Source of the DNA: RUG695 sp050943135
GTDB lineage: Bacteria > Planctomycetota > Planctomycetia > Pirellulales > Thermoguttaceae
Length of the DNA: 64,000 bases
Assembly (NCBI GenBank): GCA_050943135.1
Contig: JBMNOP010000010.1
Location: 1-64,000, forward strand
Direction of reading: 5' to 3'
The notes beneath the pieces were generated by a model, which saw only the letters and a list, made by a program, of their open reading frames with translations, made no database searches and was not told where the DNA came from. Every line of letters begins with the position of its first letter. Positions within the stretch are counted from its first letter, which is position 1. A program made the position numbers and the translations under genes. Shown piece by piece: positions 9,185 through 17,426 of this stretch.

Positions 9185-9787
9185 TTATTCCCCTTCGAGG
9201 AGCGGAGTGTAATCGCCTGTCCGGCCCATCGCCGTCCTCCAACGCTCTTCGGTTACGTATTGAACCTGCCACGGAGCGAGCGGCTCACGCCACGTGTAAT
9301 CGTTTTTTTGGAGGTAACGGTTCGCGGCCTCTCTTGTCGGCGGGTTCTCGAAGATTTTCCTGATTTTTTTGTACGGAATTTTTGCCCGCCAGGCGTCGAA
9401 CTGTAAATTCCCTATTGCCAAAAAACGCGGGTCGCTGCACCAGGCGCCGATCTCACTGCCTCTGTAGTAGACATAGTCATAAATATCTTTCGGGTCTATC
9501 TCGTCGCCCGGCTCGATGTCGTCCGGGAGATAAAGCGACCGGCTGTTGAGGTCCAGATCCAAGTCTTTTCTGCAAATTATGTCGTAGCCTCCTATACGCA
9601 AGACAGCTTTGCGCGCGCGTCCGTACACGAACTCCCCGCCCTCTGCTTCTACGATTCCTTGGAAATCCTTTAAAGGCTCGTTGTCGTCTTCCGGAAGCCC
9701 GAACGGAACAAACCTCTTGATTTCCCCGAGGTCGAAACACCAGGCCTTAGGGTCTCCCATAAAAGTTGTAAATCGCCAGTTTCCCAT
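9185..9787 (-). CDS. Hypothetical protein, first copy of a tandem duplication
   Basis: 200 aa from ATG 9787 (MGNWRFTTFMGDPKAW), preceded by AAGGAG at a spacing of six. The frame stays open upstream into the preceding gene but that part is not needed. Same architecture as the gene at 8412-9014: N-terminal WCFDLGEIKRFVPFGLPEDDNEPL, central acidic DDIEPGDEIDPKDIYDY, then RGSEIGAWCSDPRFLAIGNL and KIPYKKI. The start follows the stop of the 415-aa gene by 17 bases, so the two are probably co-transcribed and translationally close. The family is not recognised. The RG...W...IPYKKI region has a distant look of the RVPYSRI region of the neighbouring protein, which may mean a common fold or chance. Confidence 0.78.
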   Translation of the reverse strand: MGNWRFTTFMGDPKAWCFDLGEIKRFVPFGLPEDDNEPLKDFQGIVEAEGGEFVYGRARKAVLRIGGYDIICRKDLDLDLNSRSLYLPDDIEPGDEIDPKDIYDYVYYRGSEIGAWCSDPRFLAIGNLQFDAWRAKIPYKKIRKIFENPPTREAANRYLQKNDYTWREPLAPWQVQYVTEERWRTAMGRTGDYTPLLEGE

Positions 9788-9804
9788 ATTAAACTCCTTG
9801 TGCT

Positions 9805-11052
9805 CTATTTTGTTGGCTTCTTTTTGTGCTCTTTTTCCGCCTTTTCGAAGACCGGCATAAACTGTTCGACGCTGCTGCTGTCCGATACGTCGTGCTCGAC
9901 CAGGTATGCCGCAAGACCGTTCGCGTTGACATTGAACTCGTTTTCTCGGTCTCCGTAAAACATCGGGGAACCTTTTTTGCGGTGCGTGAACCAAAAACCG
10001 TTGATTCGCGAATAAGGAACACGAACCATCGTCAATTCAGACCCCTGGACGCAAATTGTTGTGTGTTGCGAAAAAGATTCCGCTATCCCGGGTTTATGCG
10101 TGCAAACTTCTCCGATTGCCTTCCCCTTGATGCCGGGTATATCTCCGTTTTCCGTCCGCATCAGGATTACGGAACGGGTCGATTTGTCGTTCCCTCTGAA
10201 ATCGGTTTTTTCCAGCGCAAGCACGACCCCGGCCTGATACCGAACGAGCGTCCCGCAAAGCTCCTTGAAGCTGTCCGGGTCGCTCCTCGCCCTTTGGATC
10301 GCTTCTTCGATACTTTTTCTGTGGCTGACTCCTCCGGGCAAAGAACTTGATCTTGGTTCACCTACATAATACCCCCTATCAGAGAGCTCGTCCACTATTT
10401 GGCTCACGCTTTTTTTCGGGTCGGTAACGTCACAGCCCATCGAATGCAATACGACCATTTTGTAGTCGCAAGCGTGTTCGTGGTAAGAGTCCCACCCTTG
10501 AGAGCCCGCCCACTCTACTATCCTCTGATATTTTCCCTCGCCTTCCCGCGCGGAGTTTACGTAATTCTCCATCACTTCGTAGAACGGGCCTTCTCTTCCG
10601 ACGTCGAATCCTGTTTCCTCCGGGCTCAGGATGTTGGAAACGTTTTTTCGGCTCTGAACGCATTCCTCAATCTCTTTGATTTTATCCAGGTAGTATTTCG
10701 CGGCCTTGTCGCCGTTCTTGGCCTTTTCTTCCAGCGCGGGTTTCAGTTTGTAACATTCTTCGATGGGGGGCTGGTAATAATCCGTAAGCCTCGCGTTATG
10801 GCTGAGATTGACGGTTTTCGCTGCGTCCGTGATCTTCTCGAACGTGCCGTCAAACTTTGTTCTCGCCGTGCGAAATCCTGCGAACGTTGACGTGTCCGTT
10901 TCGTCGATCTTGTCTGGCAGGATGTCTTGCAACCCCGCCTTCGTCAAGTTGTACGAGTGGTCGAGTATCTGCTCCGAGTAATCGCGCGAATGACCGCTTC
11001 CGGTGAAATCGTTCCCGCAGAATGAAAAACTCTGTCCTCCACAAGTACTCAA
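9805..11052 (-). CDS. Unknown 415-aa protein with possible ADP-ribosyltransferase-like C-terminal domain, 5' end probably truncated
   Basis: The open frame begins with a TTG inside a 36-bp repeat copy (11045-11080), and a stop codon in the repeat closes the frame upstream. There is no ATG in the first 160 residues and no well-placed Shine-Dalgarno for the TTG. The original N-terminus may therefore have been cut off when the repeat-bounded segment arrived, or translation may start at an internal GTG or TTG. Residues 1-230 are helical and charged. Residues 265-375 show LVRYQ (R271), ESFSQHTT (S328) and DRENEF (E370xE372), with RVPYSRINGFW between. This resembles the R-S-ExE arrangement of ADP-ribosyltransferases in toxins and phage head proteins, but the match is by eye and weak. 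No signal peptide. It heads a run with the two tandem genes downstream. Confidence 0.6.
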   Translation of the reverse strand: MSTCGGQSFSFCGNDFTGSGHSRDYSEQILDHSYNLTKAGLQDILPDKIDETDTSTFAGFRTARTKFDGTFEKITDAAKTVNLSHNARLTDYYQPPIEECYKLKPALEEKAKNGDKAAKYYLDKIKEIEECVQSRKNVSNILSPEETGFDVGREGPFYEVMENYVNSAREGEGKYQRIVEWAGSQGWDSYHEHACDYKMVVLHSMGCDVTDPKKSVSQIVDELSDRGYYVGEPRSSSLPGGVSHRKSIEEAIQRARSDPDSFKELCGTLVRYQAGVVLALEKTDFRGNDKSTRSVILMRTENGDIPGIKGKAIGEVCTHKPGIAESFSQHTTICVQGSELTMVRVPYSRINGFWFTHRKKGSPMFYGDRENEFNVNANGLAAYLVEHDVSDSSSVEQFMPVFEKAEKEHKKKPTK

Positions 11053-11080
11053 CGCCTTACGGCATTTAAGGAATTAGAAG
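11045..11080 (-). repeat. Solitary copy of the 36-bp CRISPR-like repeat
   Basis: 36 bases starting GTACTCAACGCC and ending GAATTAGAAG on the plus strand. It is identical to the copy at 12744-12779 except at two positions (an A for G in CCTTACGG and a T for C near the end). It separates the AT-rich 526-aa gene (stop 17 bases away) from the 415-aa gene (which begins within it). Confidence 0.75.
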
Positions 11081-11097
11081 GTTAGAAAAATGGAACG

Positions 11098-12678
11098 TCA
11101 AATCTTTGGCCAATATGAAGAAGCCGGCCTATCCTCACCCGCCTCATCTTTACCTTTACATTCCTCTTCCAATTGTGCAAACTCTTCCTGTGCCTCATCT
11201 ACCCATTGCTCAACCTCATCCAATCCAACACGCAATACTTTCTGATCTTTCTTTAATTTTGCAGGATCGATATTATAAAATCCGTCCGTAAGAGCATCGT
11301 CATAAAAATCACCAACGCCCAACTCTTCCACCAAATCTACATCGTTTTTAGTTCTATACCCAAACACAGATTTAGGCACATTCCACGCTCTCCTGGCAAA
11401 ACACCAATCATCACCAACAAACTCCCCGCTTTCCTTACCTCTTAATGCATGTTGATATTTACGTCCAATCACATTCCTCTTTATCGCATCTTCAACTGTC
11501 CCCATTCTTCCGTCATCTTCCATAAAAAACCGCCAAAGACCCCAACCAAGGCTTTCATAATAATACCCCTTCACAAACACACCACCAGGATCGGGAAAAC
11601 CAGAAAAACCATTCCTATACAAATCATATAAATACAAATCTTCTAAATTATTCTCAAAAAGCCGCATACCTATATATTTACTTTTGGTTTTAGAATCATT
11701 TTCCGCCATCTCACATGCCGCAGCTAAAAAAGAAGGAAAAAACATCCACTTATCCACAAACTCATTATTCTCCCGTACACGAACATAATACGGGGCAATG
11801 GGTTGTCGCCAAACTTCCTTCACCATGATCGGAATATCTCTACCGCCCCTGGAAAAGAAGTCAGCAATACTAGGAAACGCTTGCCAACATTTTTCCAACT
11901 CAGCCCGCTCCTCATCGCTAAACGGATTATTAGGAGCAACATAATGCCACGTCTTATATAATTGAAAAATCATATAATCGAACATATACGAAAAAGCCCT
12001 ACTCAAATGACGAGACAAGCAAGAAAAAATAGTAATCTCTTCAAAATCATCTCCACTACCGGCAATCTCATAATCAAGACCTACCACATCATCATACCGC
12101 CCCATATAAGGAATATCATGATAAAAAGGATCCTCACCAGTATTAAGCGCGTTATTTAAATCTCCATACTGACCATAATAAAGAGGAAAACAAGGAGTAA
12201 CAAAAGTGGTGGTGATTGTAGTATTTTCCACAACTATATTGTTTTTTCTGGTTGCCGGAAGATGTAAAACAGGTCGTGGCTTAAATTTAATCGAATCATA
12301 ACCAACAACCTCTACAAAACCATCATCCCGATAAAGCCAGCTACTCGCATATTCCTTGTATATTGATCTAAACTTATCGGCGGCACAACAATGAATTTTA
12401 ACCGGATCATCAACGTCTACATACAAAACCACCAGATCTTTTTTATCGAATTTTTCAGCGCATTCAATCTTAGTTGCCAAAATAGAAGGATCAAGAGAAA
12501 TCTCATAATACTTATATCCCCCAAACCTAGGCCCATACCAAGTACGCGATGCAGAATGATCCATACCAAGATCACGAACAAAATAACGCAAAAAAGTCTC
12601 GATTGCTTTTTGCTGCTTTTTCGTTGTACTTGGAATGCTCCTAATGAGAATCTTCAAAAAATCTACTTTGATGGACAT
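11098..12678 (-). CDS. AT-rich hypothetical gene, likely horizontally acquired
   Basis: 526 aa from ATG 12678 (MSIKVDFLKILIRS) with GGGGGA seven bases upstream. The family is not recognised. The protein is rich in Tyr, Trp, Phe and Asp, with no signal peptide or clear membrane helix. It has a middle part rich in aromatic residues (FDYMIFQLYKTWHY; YYYESLGWGLWRFF) and an acidic C-terminus (DEVEQWVDEAQEEFAQLEEE). Base composition is strikingly AT-rich compared with every neighbour, and codon choice (ATA, AGA, TTA) differs too, so it is almost certainly a recent arrival. It is bracketed by the CRISPR-like repeat: one copy 17 bases past its stop and two copies about 65 bases before its start. A toxin, anti-phage or phage-derived role is conceivable, but nothing in the sequence proves one. 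Confidence 0.8.
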   Translation of the reverse strand: MSIKVDFLKILIRSIPSTTKKQQKAIETFLRYFVRDLGMDHSASRTWYGPRFGGYKYYEISLDPSILATKIECAEKFDKKDLVVLYVDVDDPVKIHCCAADKFRSIYKEYASSWLYRDDGFVEVVGYDSIKFKPRPVLHLPATRKNNIVVENTTITTTFVTPCFPLYYGQYGDLNNALNTGEDPFYHDIPYMGRYDDVVGLDYEIAGSGDDFEEITIFSCLSRHLSRAFSYMFDYMIFQLYKTWHYVAPNNPFSDEERAELEKCWQAFPSIADFFSRGGRDIPIMVKEVWRQPIAPYYVRVRENNEFVDKWMFFPSFLAAACEMAENDSKTKSKYIGMRLFENNLEDLYLYDLYRNGFSGFPDPGGVFVKGYYYESLGWGLWRFFMEDDGRMGTVEDAIKRNVIGRKYQHALRGKESGEFVGDDWCFARRAWNVPKSVFGYRTKNDVDLVEELGVGDFYDDALTDGFYNIDPAKLKKDQKVLRVGLDEVEQWVDEAQEEFAQLEEECKGKDEAGEDRPASSYWPKI

Positions 12679-12679
12679 T

Positions 12680-12740
12680 TTTTCCCCCGTCCTCTTAGAT
12701 GTTTAAAAAAGAGGCGGTAAATCAATACTACCTCTTTACC
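12680..12740 (-). promoter_or_regulatory. Leader with alternative hairpins before the AT-rich gene (attenuator-like)
   Basis: Reading the minus strand, AAAGAGG (12737-12731) can pair with CCTCTTT (12714-12708), followed by a T run, which would act as a terminator. GGTAAA (12740-12735) can instead pair with TTTACC (12720-12715). CCTCTT can also pair with a later AAGAGG next to the ribosome-binding site. These pairings exclude one another. The layout is that of an attenuator, but the stems are short and this is inference. Confidence 0.35.
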
Positions 12741-12743
12741 ATT

Positions 12744-12852
12744 GTACTCAACGCCTTGCGGCATTTAAGGAATCAGAAGCCGGAAAATTAAGGGAAAAAG
12801 GAAGGAAAGTCAAGCGGTGCTCAACGCCTTAAGGCATTTAAGGAATTAGAAG
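12744..12852. CRISPR. Minimal CRISPR-like repeat-spacer-repeat, possible array remnant
   Basis: Two 36-bp repeats (12744-12779 and 12817-12852) share the core CTCAACGCCTT.GGCATTTAAGG and end in AGAAG. They are separated by a 37-bp A/G-rich unique segment (12780-12816), the repeat and spacer lengths expected of a CRISPR array. A third copy is at 11045-11080. The repeat has a short internal dyad (CCTTA...TAAGG). No further repeats follow up to the next gene and no cas gene is in the window. It is therefore an orphan or decayed array, or another repeat type with the same spacing. Confidence 0.55.
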
Positions 12853-13066
12853 CAAGCCGAAACCACTTGCCGGGCGAAACGGGAGAGGGCGGCCGGCCTT
12901 TTCAGTGCCCTGTTTCAGGCTTCCTCGTCTCGTCGCCCTCAACCCGCCATGACTTTTCCGGCCTCCCCGGCCATTATAACCCCTAATAACCCCTATAACC
13001 GTAACGGCGCTTTTGGGGGGTTGGCGAGATTTCGTAAAAATTCGGGGCTTTAATCGCTCCGCTTCG
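12853..13066. other. Non-coding stretch between the repeat remnant and the YTV promoter
   Basis: No open frame with coding character. It contains a short run of near-repeats (CCCCTAATAACCCCTATAACC around 12980-13000) of unknown meaning. Confidence 0.4.
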
Positions 13067-13094
13067 TTGACACCCCGCTTTTTTTTCTTATAAT
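13067..13094 (+). promoter_or_regulatory. Consensus sigma-70-type promoter of the YTV gene
   Basis: TTGACA at 13067-13072 and TATAAT at 13089-13094, both perfect consensus, separated by 16 bases. The predicted transcript would carry a 5' leader of about 210 bases before the start at 13312. A strong promoter fits an abundant structural envelope protein. Confidence 0.8.
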
Positions 13095-13311
13095 ACCTTG
13101 CGTAGACCGCTTAAAGGCTGTGTTTTGTTTATTTTAACAGCATGACAAACCTTTTGGCCCCTTGAATCAAGGGATTCGCGGGTCGTCGGGGCTTGTGGCG
13201 GTTTTCAACGTAATCAAGGTCATTCGCTAAATTTAATACGAGTTCCGGCAGGCGGAATGTGAGCCGCCGTGCCGAAACCCCGAGAATAACCCAGGTATCT
13301 TAAGGAGAAGA

Positions 13312-15372
13312 ATGGAGATTCGTCCCATGAAATCACTTCGCAGTCTCTTTGCATTCGCCGCGTTGGCGGCGCTCTGTTCCGGCCAGGCGATGGCCGATTA
13401 CGGTTGTTCGGCCGACTGCGCCGCTTCCGCCGCGCCTGCCTCGTTCGAGGAGTGTATCGGCGACGGCTCTTTGGCCTGCGTGCCCGTGCCCTGCTGCCCG
13501 GGTTCCCTCTGCGCCCTCGGTCGGGCGTTTGATCTCAATTGCTGGGAGCCGACCTGCGATGTCGTTACCGAAGAGGTTCCCTATACGGTCAACGTTCCCG
13601 TTTGGACCGATAAAGAAGTCGAATATACCGTGAATGTTCCGGTGACGACCCGGAAGGAAGTCGAGTATACCGTCTGTGTGCCCGAAACGACTCAGAAAGA
13701 GATTCAGTGTACGACCCTCGTCCCGGTACAAAAGACCCGCCAAGAGACGTATATCGTGAACGTTCCGGTAACAACCCCCAAAGAAATCCAGTGCACCGTG
13801 ATGGTTCCCGTCAGGAAACAACGTCAGGAATGTTACACGGTCTGTGTGCCCGAACGGACGTTCAAAGAGATCCGTTGCGTTGTTCCGGTTCCGGTAAAGG
13901 TGCAGAAAGAGATCCCGTGCACGGTGATGGTTCCGGTCCAAAAGACCCGTGAAGAGACTTATACCGTTTGTATCCCGGAAAAGGTGCAGAAGGAAGTCCA
14001 ATACACAACCTACGTGCCGGTGCAGAAGACCCGCGAGGTTCCGTACACCGTTTGTGTGCCGGTAACGACTCGGAAGGAAGTTCAGTATACCGTGAACGTT
14101 CCGGTCCAAAAGACGAAGGAAGTGCAGTATACCGTCTGTGTGCCGACCACCGAACAGCGTACCGGGAAACGGACCGTCTTTGATCGTGTCGAGGTCAAAG
14201 ATGTCGTGAACCAGACCGTCTGTTCCGGCAAGTGGGTCGAAGAAGAGGTCGCCCCGTGTGCCCCGGTCGCCGCCGATGCCTGCGCGCCTGTGGCCGATGC
14301 TTGCGCCCCGGCCGCCGACGCCTGTGCGCCCGTTGCGATGCCTGTGAAGAAATGGGTTCCGACTGTCGAGACGATCCAAAAGGAAGTCAGCCGTTGGATC
14401 TGCCAGCCCCGGGAAGAAGAGTATACCTACTGCGTGACGGTTATGCGTCCCGAAACCCGGACCAAGACGGTGACCTGCACCGCGTTTGTTCCGGAAATCC
14501 GAACCAAGACGATCGATGTTACCACCTACCGGGCCGAACAGCGTGTGCGTACCTGTACCTACACGGTTTGCGAGCCGCGGGTCTGCACCAAGACGGTCGA
14601 TGTGGTCTGCTATCGTCCCGAAACCCGTACCCGCCTGGTGAATTACACGGTTTGCGAGCCGCAGATTTGTACCAAAACGATCTGTGTGACCCGTTGTGAG
14701 CCGCGCGTCTGTGTTAAGCGGATTCCGGTCTGCAAAATTCGCCGCGAAACCCGTACCCGTCTCGTCGATTACACGGTTTGCGAGCCGCGCGTCTGTACCA
14801 AGACGATCAATGTGACCACCTGTGTTCCGGAACAGCGTGTTCGTAACTGCACCTATACGGTTTGCGAGCCGCAAGTCTGTACCAAGACGATCGACGTAAC
14901 AACCTATAAGACCGAAACGCGTACCAAGATGGTCGACGTGGTCACGTGCGTTCCCGAAACCCGGACCAAGACCGTGAAGGTTTGCACCCTGCAGCCGGAA
15001 ACCCGTACCCGCACCGTGAAACGGTATGTCCCGCGCGCCCCGCGGCCCGTTTCGGCTTGCGCGCCGGCCCTCTGCGGCGGCGAACTGTTGAACGCCTGCG
15101 CGCCGGTTGTCGATGCCTGTGCGCCGGTTGCCGATGCTTGCGCGCCGGCTGAGGAAGTCGCTCCGGTTATAGAAACCGCCCCGGCCGAAGAAGTCGCACC
15201 TGTTGAAGAAGCCGCACCGGCTGAAGAGGTTGCGCCGGTTGTAGAAACCGCTCCGGTCGAAGAAGTCGCTCCGGTTGAAGAAGCCGCACCGGCTGAAGAG
15301 GTTGCGCCGGTTATCGAAACCGCCCCGGCCGAGGAAGCCGCGCCTGTTGAAGAAGCCGCACCGGCCGAATGA
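13312..15372 (+). CDS. YTV-repeat cysteine-rich cell-wall protein
   Basis: 686 aa. ATG 13312 has AAGGAG just upstream; a second ATG at 13327 also precedes the signal peptide (MKSLRSLFAFAALAALCSGQAMA, cut before DYG). The mature protein has two blocks of YTV repeats. The first (about residues 85-290) repeats YTVxVPV..QKT/TRKEVQ. The second (about 365-580) repeats YTVCEPRVCTKTIxVTT/ETRTR. Cysteines recur at fixed positions inside the repeats. YTV proteins are known from Rhodopirellula and relatives as components of the disulfide-rich proteinaceous wall. The linker and C-terminus are made of CAPVADACAP and then EEVAPVEEAAPAE repeats. A 13-bp-stem terminator follows. It probably forms a covalently cross-linked layer outside the cytoplasmic membrane. 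Confidence 0.9.
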   Translation: MEIRPMKSLRSLFAFAALAALCSGQAMADYGCSADCAASAAPASFEECIGDGSLACVPVPCCPGSLCALGRAFDLNCWEPTCDVVTEEVPYTVNVPVWTDKEVEYTVNVPVTTRKEVEYTVCVPETTQKEIQCTTLVPVQKTRQETYIVNVPVTTPKEIQCTVMVPVRKQRQECYTVCVPERTFKEIRCVVPVPVKVQKEIPCTVMVPVQKTREETYTVCIPEKVQKEVQYTTYVPVQKTREVPYTVCVPVTTRKEVQYTVNVPVQKTKEVQYTVCVPTTEQRTGKRTVFDRVEVKDVVNQTVCSGKWVEEEVAPCAPVAADACAPVADACAPAADACAPVAMPVKKWVPTVETIQKEVSRWICQPREEEYTYCVTVMRPETRTKTVTCTAFVPEIRTKTIDVTTYRAEQRVRTCTYTVCEPRVCTKTVDVVCYRPETRTRLVNYTVCEPQICTKTICVTRCEPRVCVKRIPVCKIRRETRTRLVDYTVCEPRVCTKTINVTTCVPEQRVRNCTYTVCEPQVCTKTIDVTTYKTETRTKMVDVVTCVPETRTKTVKVCTLQPETRTRTVKRYVPRAPRPVSACAPALCGGELLNACAPVVDACAPVADACAPAEEVAPVIETAPAEEVAPVEEAAPAEEVAPVVETAPVEEVAPVEEAAPAEEVAPVIETAPAEEAAPVEEAAPAE

Positions 15373-15432
15373 GTCTGTTCCCGAGGAATCGGGATCCTCA
15401 TGCGGGCGACTGCCGTGGTCCGTTTCGTTTAC

Positions 15433-15475
15433 GCCCCCTCTCGGCCGACCGTTTGCCGAGAGGGGGCATTCTGTT
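15433..15475 (+). terminator. Intrinsic terminator after the YTV gene
   Basis: A perfect 13-bp stem GCCCCCTCTCGGC / GCCGAGAGGGGGC (15433-15445 and 15455-15467) with a 9-base loop, followed by a T-rich but interrupted tail (ATTCTGTTC). Confidence 0.75.
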
Positions 15476-16223
15476 CGTCTGTCCGCCGGGCGCGCGCCAA
15501 AAGAAAGACCGCGTCGTTCGGAGGGGGGCTTGTCCGATGAGCCGCGGGGTGCAAGTTCGCGGGTTCCGGAGTCTTCGGCGGCACTCTTCTTTTTCGGGCG
15601 GGCGATTAAACTCTCTCTGTTACACGTGTTCGATCCCGCGCCGGGAAGAAGTCGGGCGGAATCGGACGCGGAAAGGGTGAGGCGATAACCGTTGAGTCGC
15701 GGGAAAAGAGGGGTCGCTCCGACCGCCGCGTGGTTGTTCCCGTCGCGAAAGACCGGGTTCGTTCCCGGCCCCCAACCCGATAACCCGCCGTGATGTTAAA
15801 CCGGATTCGGTCGATCACTTCCGGGGGAAGAAAAAGGAATGCCCCGCTTTTAATCTTTTTGGAGATGCCCGATGGTCGCCGCGTGATTTTCTTTTACCCG
15901 TTCTAAACGCCAACGGAAAGATGCCGCGCCGGTGTTGGGCGTTCGGGAGGAAACCGCGCAGAGCCCCTTTATCAACAAACCGATCGTTCGCTTTTCGGAT
16001 CGGTCTCGGTGTGTCGTCGGTCGATTCTCTTTCGCAGCCGGTTCTCTCCCCGGGGAAAATATTGTCCGCGAGCAGACCGTCCCCGAAGATTTCCCCGTAA
16101 GATCGGCCCGGAAAGACTCGGGGTTCGGACGGCCGAAGGCGGCTACCTCGAATGTTCGCCCTTTATTGCGTCTTTCGTTTGAAGGAGTTAATCGGGGGGA
16201 TTGCGGAACCGCCCCCCTTTCGC
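15476..16223. other. Gene-poor stretch between YTV gene and permease
   Basis: About 0.75 kb with open frames on both strands that give low-complexity Arg/Ser/Pro-rich translations without start signals or motifs. I see no supported gene, RNA or repeat. Confidence 0.45.
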
Positions 16224-17426
16224 TCAGCAGTCGTCTAATTTTTTGAAAAGAAGGAGTACCGCCGGAAGGAAGAAGATCATCGGCAGAAAGGCACTGAAGG
16301 TCGGGGAAAAAATCGCGCGCCCCGTGAAATTGATTAAGTAGGTCACCCCCACGTAAAGGGTGGCGATGAGTGCCGCGAAGATGCCCCGCTTGTAAGGGTT
16401 GCCGTCTTTGTAGACAAAGAGGATCGGCATCGCCAGGAGGAGAGGGAAAAGGTCGGAAATCGGTTTCATGATCCGCCGATGAATCTGGCGCTGAAGATCG
16501 TCGGGCTTGAAGGGAAGACTCGAACTTTGCAGCGCGTCGATCAGCCACGGGGTCGAGGCGTAACTGCGCCACTCTTCGCCGACCGCCAGAAAGTTCGGCG
16601 GGACACCGCAAAGAACGAAACATTCGTCCGGCCCTGTTCCCGGGGCTTCCCCCGGGGCGTAGACCAGGATCGATTCGGGGTCGAATCGGTCGGAGGGTTC
16701 GGCGGCCGACGCAGAGGTCGCGGCACTCCCCCGGGTGAACCCGGCACTGTCGATCGCCCCTTCGGCAAAGAATTCGGCTTGGTCGCGGATCCCGCGCAAC
16801 AGGTAGCCTTCGCCCCGTCCGGCCGTTGCCCGGTGCCAGACCGCCTCGTCGGCCCGAAGGACGCGCGGTTCGGAGTCGCGCGGGGCGGGAAGGGTGAAGA
16901 CAGGACGGTTGATCCGTCGGCCGTCGGCCGAAATCGACTCGCCGTCGATTTTCAGGTCGGTCCATTCGTCCGACGAGGGGATTAGGTCGACCGAGGTCAT
17001 CTTGTGGGTAAAAAACTCGCGTGAACCGCAGATTTTGATGATTCGGTTCGGAATGAACGATTCGCGCACCCAACACATCCCGAACGAGCAGATGACCGCC
17101 GAGCCGATGAACGGCAGAAGGATCCGTCTCGGCGGGACGCCGAGCGCCATCAGGGCGATCACCTCGTTGCGCCGGAACATATTGATCAGGATGTTCGTCG
17201 CCGAAATCAACACCAAAAAGATCAAAAACGAGTCGGCCAGCCGAAGACAGAAAAAGAAGTAATACGACACGATCGCCGCCAGCGGATTGACCGTGGTTCC
17301 CCGATTGAAGAAGTCGTCGAAATGGGTGAAAAGGTCCGAAACGATAATGATCCCGCAGAGAACCAGGCACCAAAGGATCAGGTTCACAAAAAAGCCGCGG
17401 ACAACGGTTCGGTCAAGAATTTTCAT
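16224..17426 (-). CDS. LptF/LptG (YjgP/YjgQ) family permease
   Basis: 400 aa from ATG 17426 (MKILDRTVVRGFFVNL). The frame is open for 65 more codons, but that part is Pro/Arg-rich and the family starts here. It has three N-terminal membrane helices, a periplasmic beta-jellyroll-like middle (about residues 130-280) and three C-terminal helices (from FPLLLAMPILFVYK to the end). The cytoplasmic loop RRNEVIALMALGVPPRRIL is the family hallmark that contacts the LptB ATPase. The family moves lipopolysaccharide from the inner membrane to the periplasmic bridge. Presence here agrees with a Gram-negative-type planctomycete envelope. The partner permease and lptB are not in the window. Which of LptF or LptG it is cannot be said. 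Confidence 0.85.
   Translation of the reverse strand: MKILDRTVVRGFFVNLILWCLVLCGIIIVSDLFTHFDDFFNRGTTVNPLAAIVSYYFFFCLRLADSFLIFLVLISATNILINMFRRNEVIALMALGVPPRRILLPFIGSAVICSFGMCWVRESFIPNRIIKICGSREFFTHKMTSVDLIPSSDEWTDLKIDGESISADGRRINRPVFTLPAPRDSEPRVLRADEAVWHRATAGRGEGYLLRGIRDQAEFFAEGAIDSAGFTRGSAATSASAAEPSDRFDPESILVYAPGEAPGTGPDECFVLCGVPPNFLAVGEEWRSYASTPWLIDALQSSSLPFKPDDLQRQIHRRIMKPISDLFPLLLAMPILFVYKDGNPYKRGIFAALIATLYVGVTYLINFTGRAIFSPTFSAFLPMIFFLPAVLLLFKKLDDC

Larger units (their letters stand above)
8412..9787 (-). repeat. Tandem gene duplication, period about 773 bp
   Basis: The two ORFs and the bases just around them form a direct duplication. For example, the 3' ends (CTTCGAGGAGCGGAGTGTAA at about 8420 and 9193) are identical and the ribosome-binding regions match. 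The 170-bp spacer between them has no counterpart after the second copy. Divergence is concentrated in the 5' halves. Confidence 0.85.

Noticed and set aside
11045..12852. Interpretation of the 36-bp repeats as integron attC sites
   Set aside because: The ACTCAAC near the start fits the RYYYAAC half-site, but no matching GTTRRRY half-site closes the repeat and no integrase is present.
15850..17373. Minus-strand 507-aa open frame overlapping the permease gene
   Set aside because: It is a shifted frame of the LptF/G-type gene, whose own frame shows membrane helices and the family loop.
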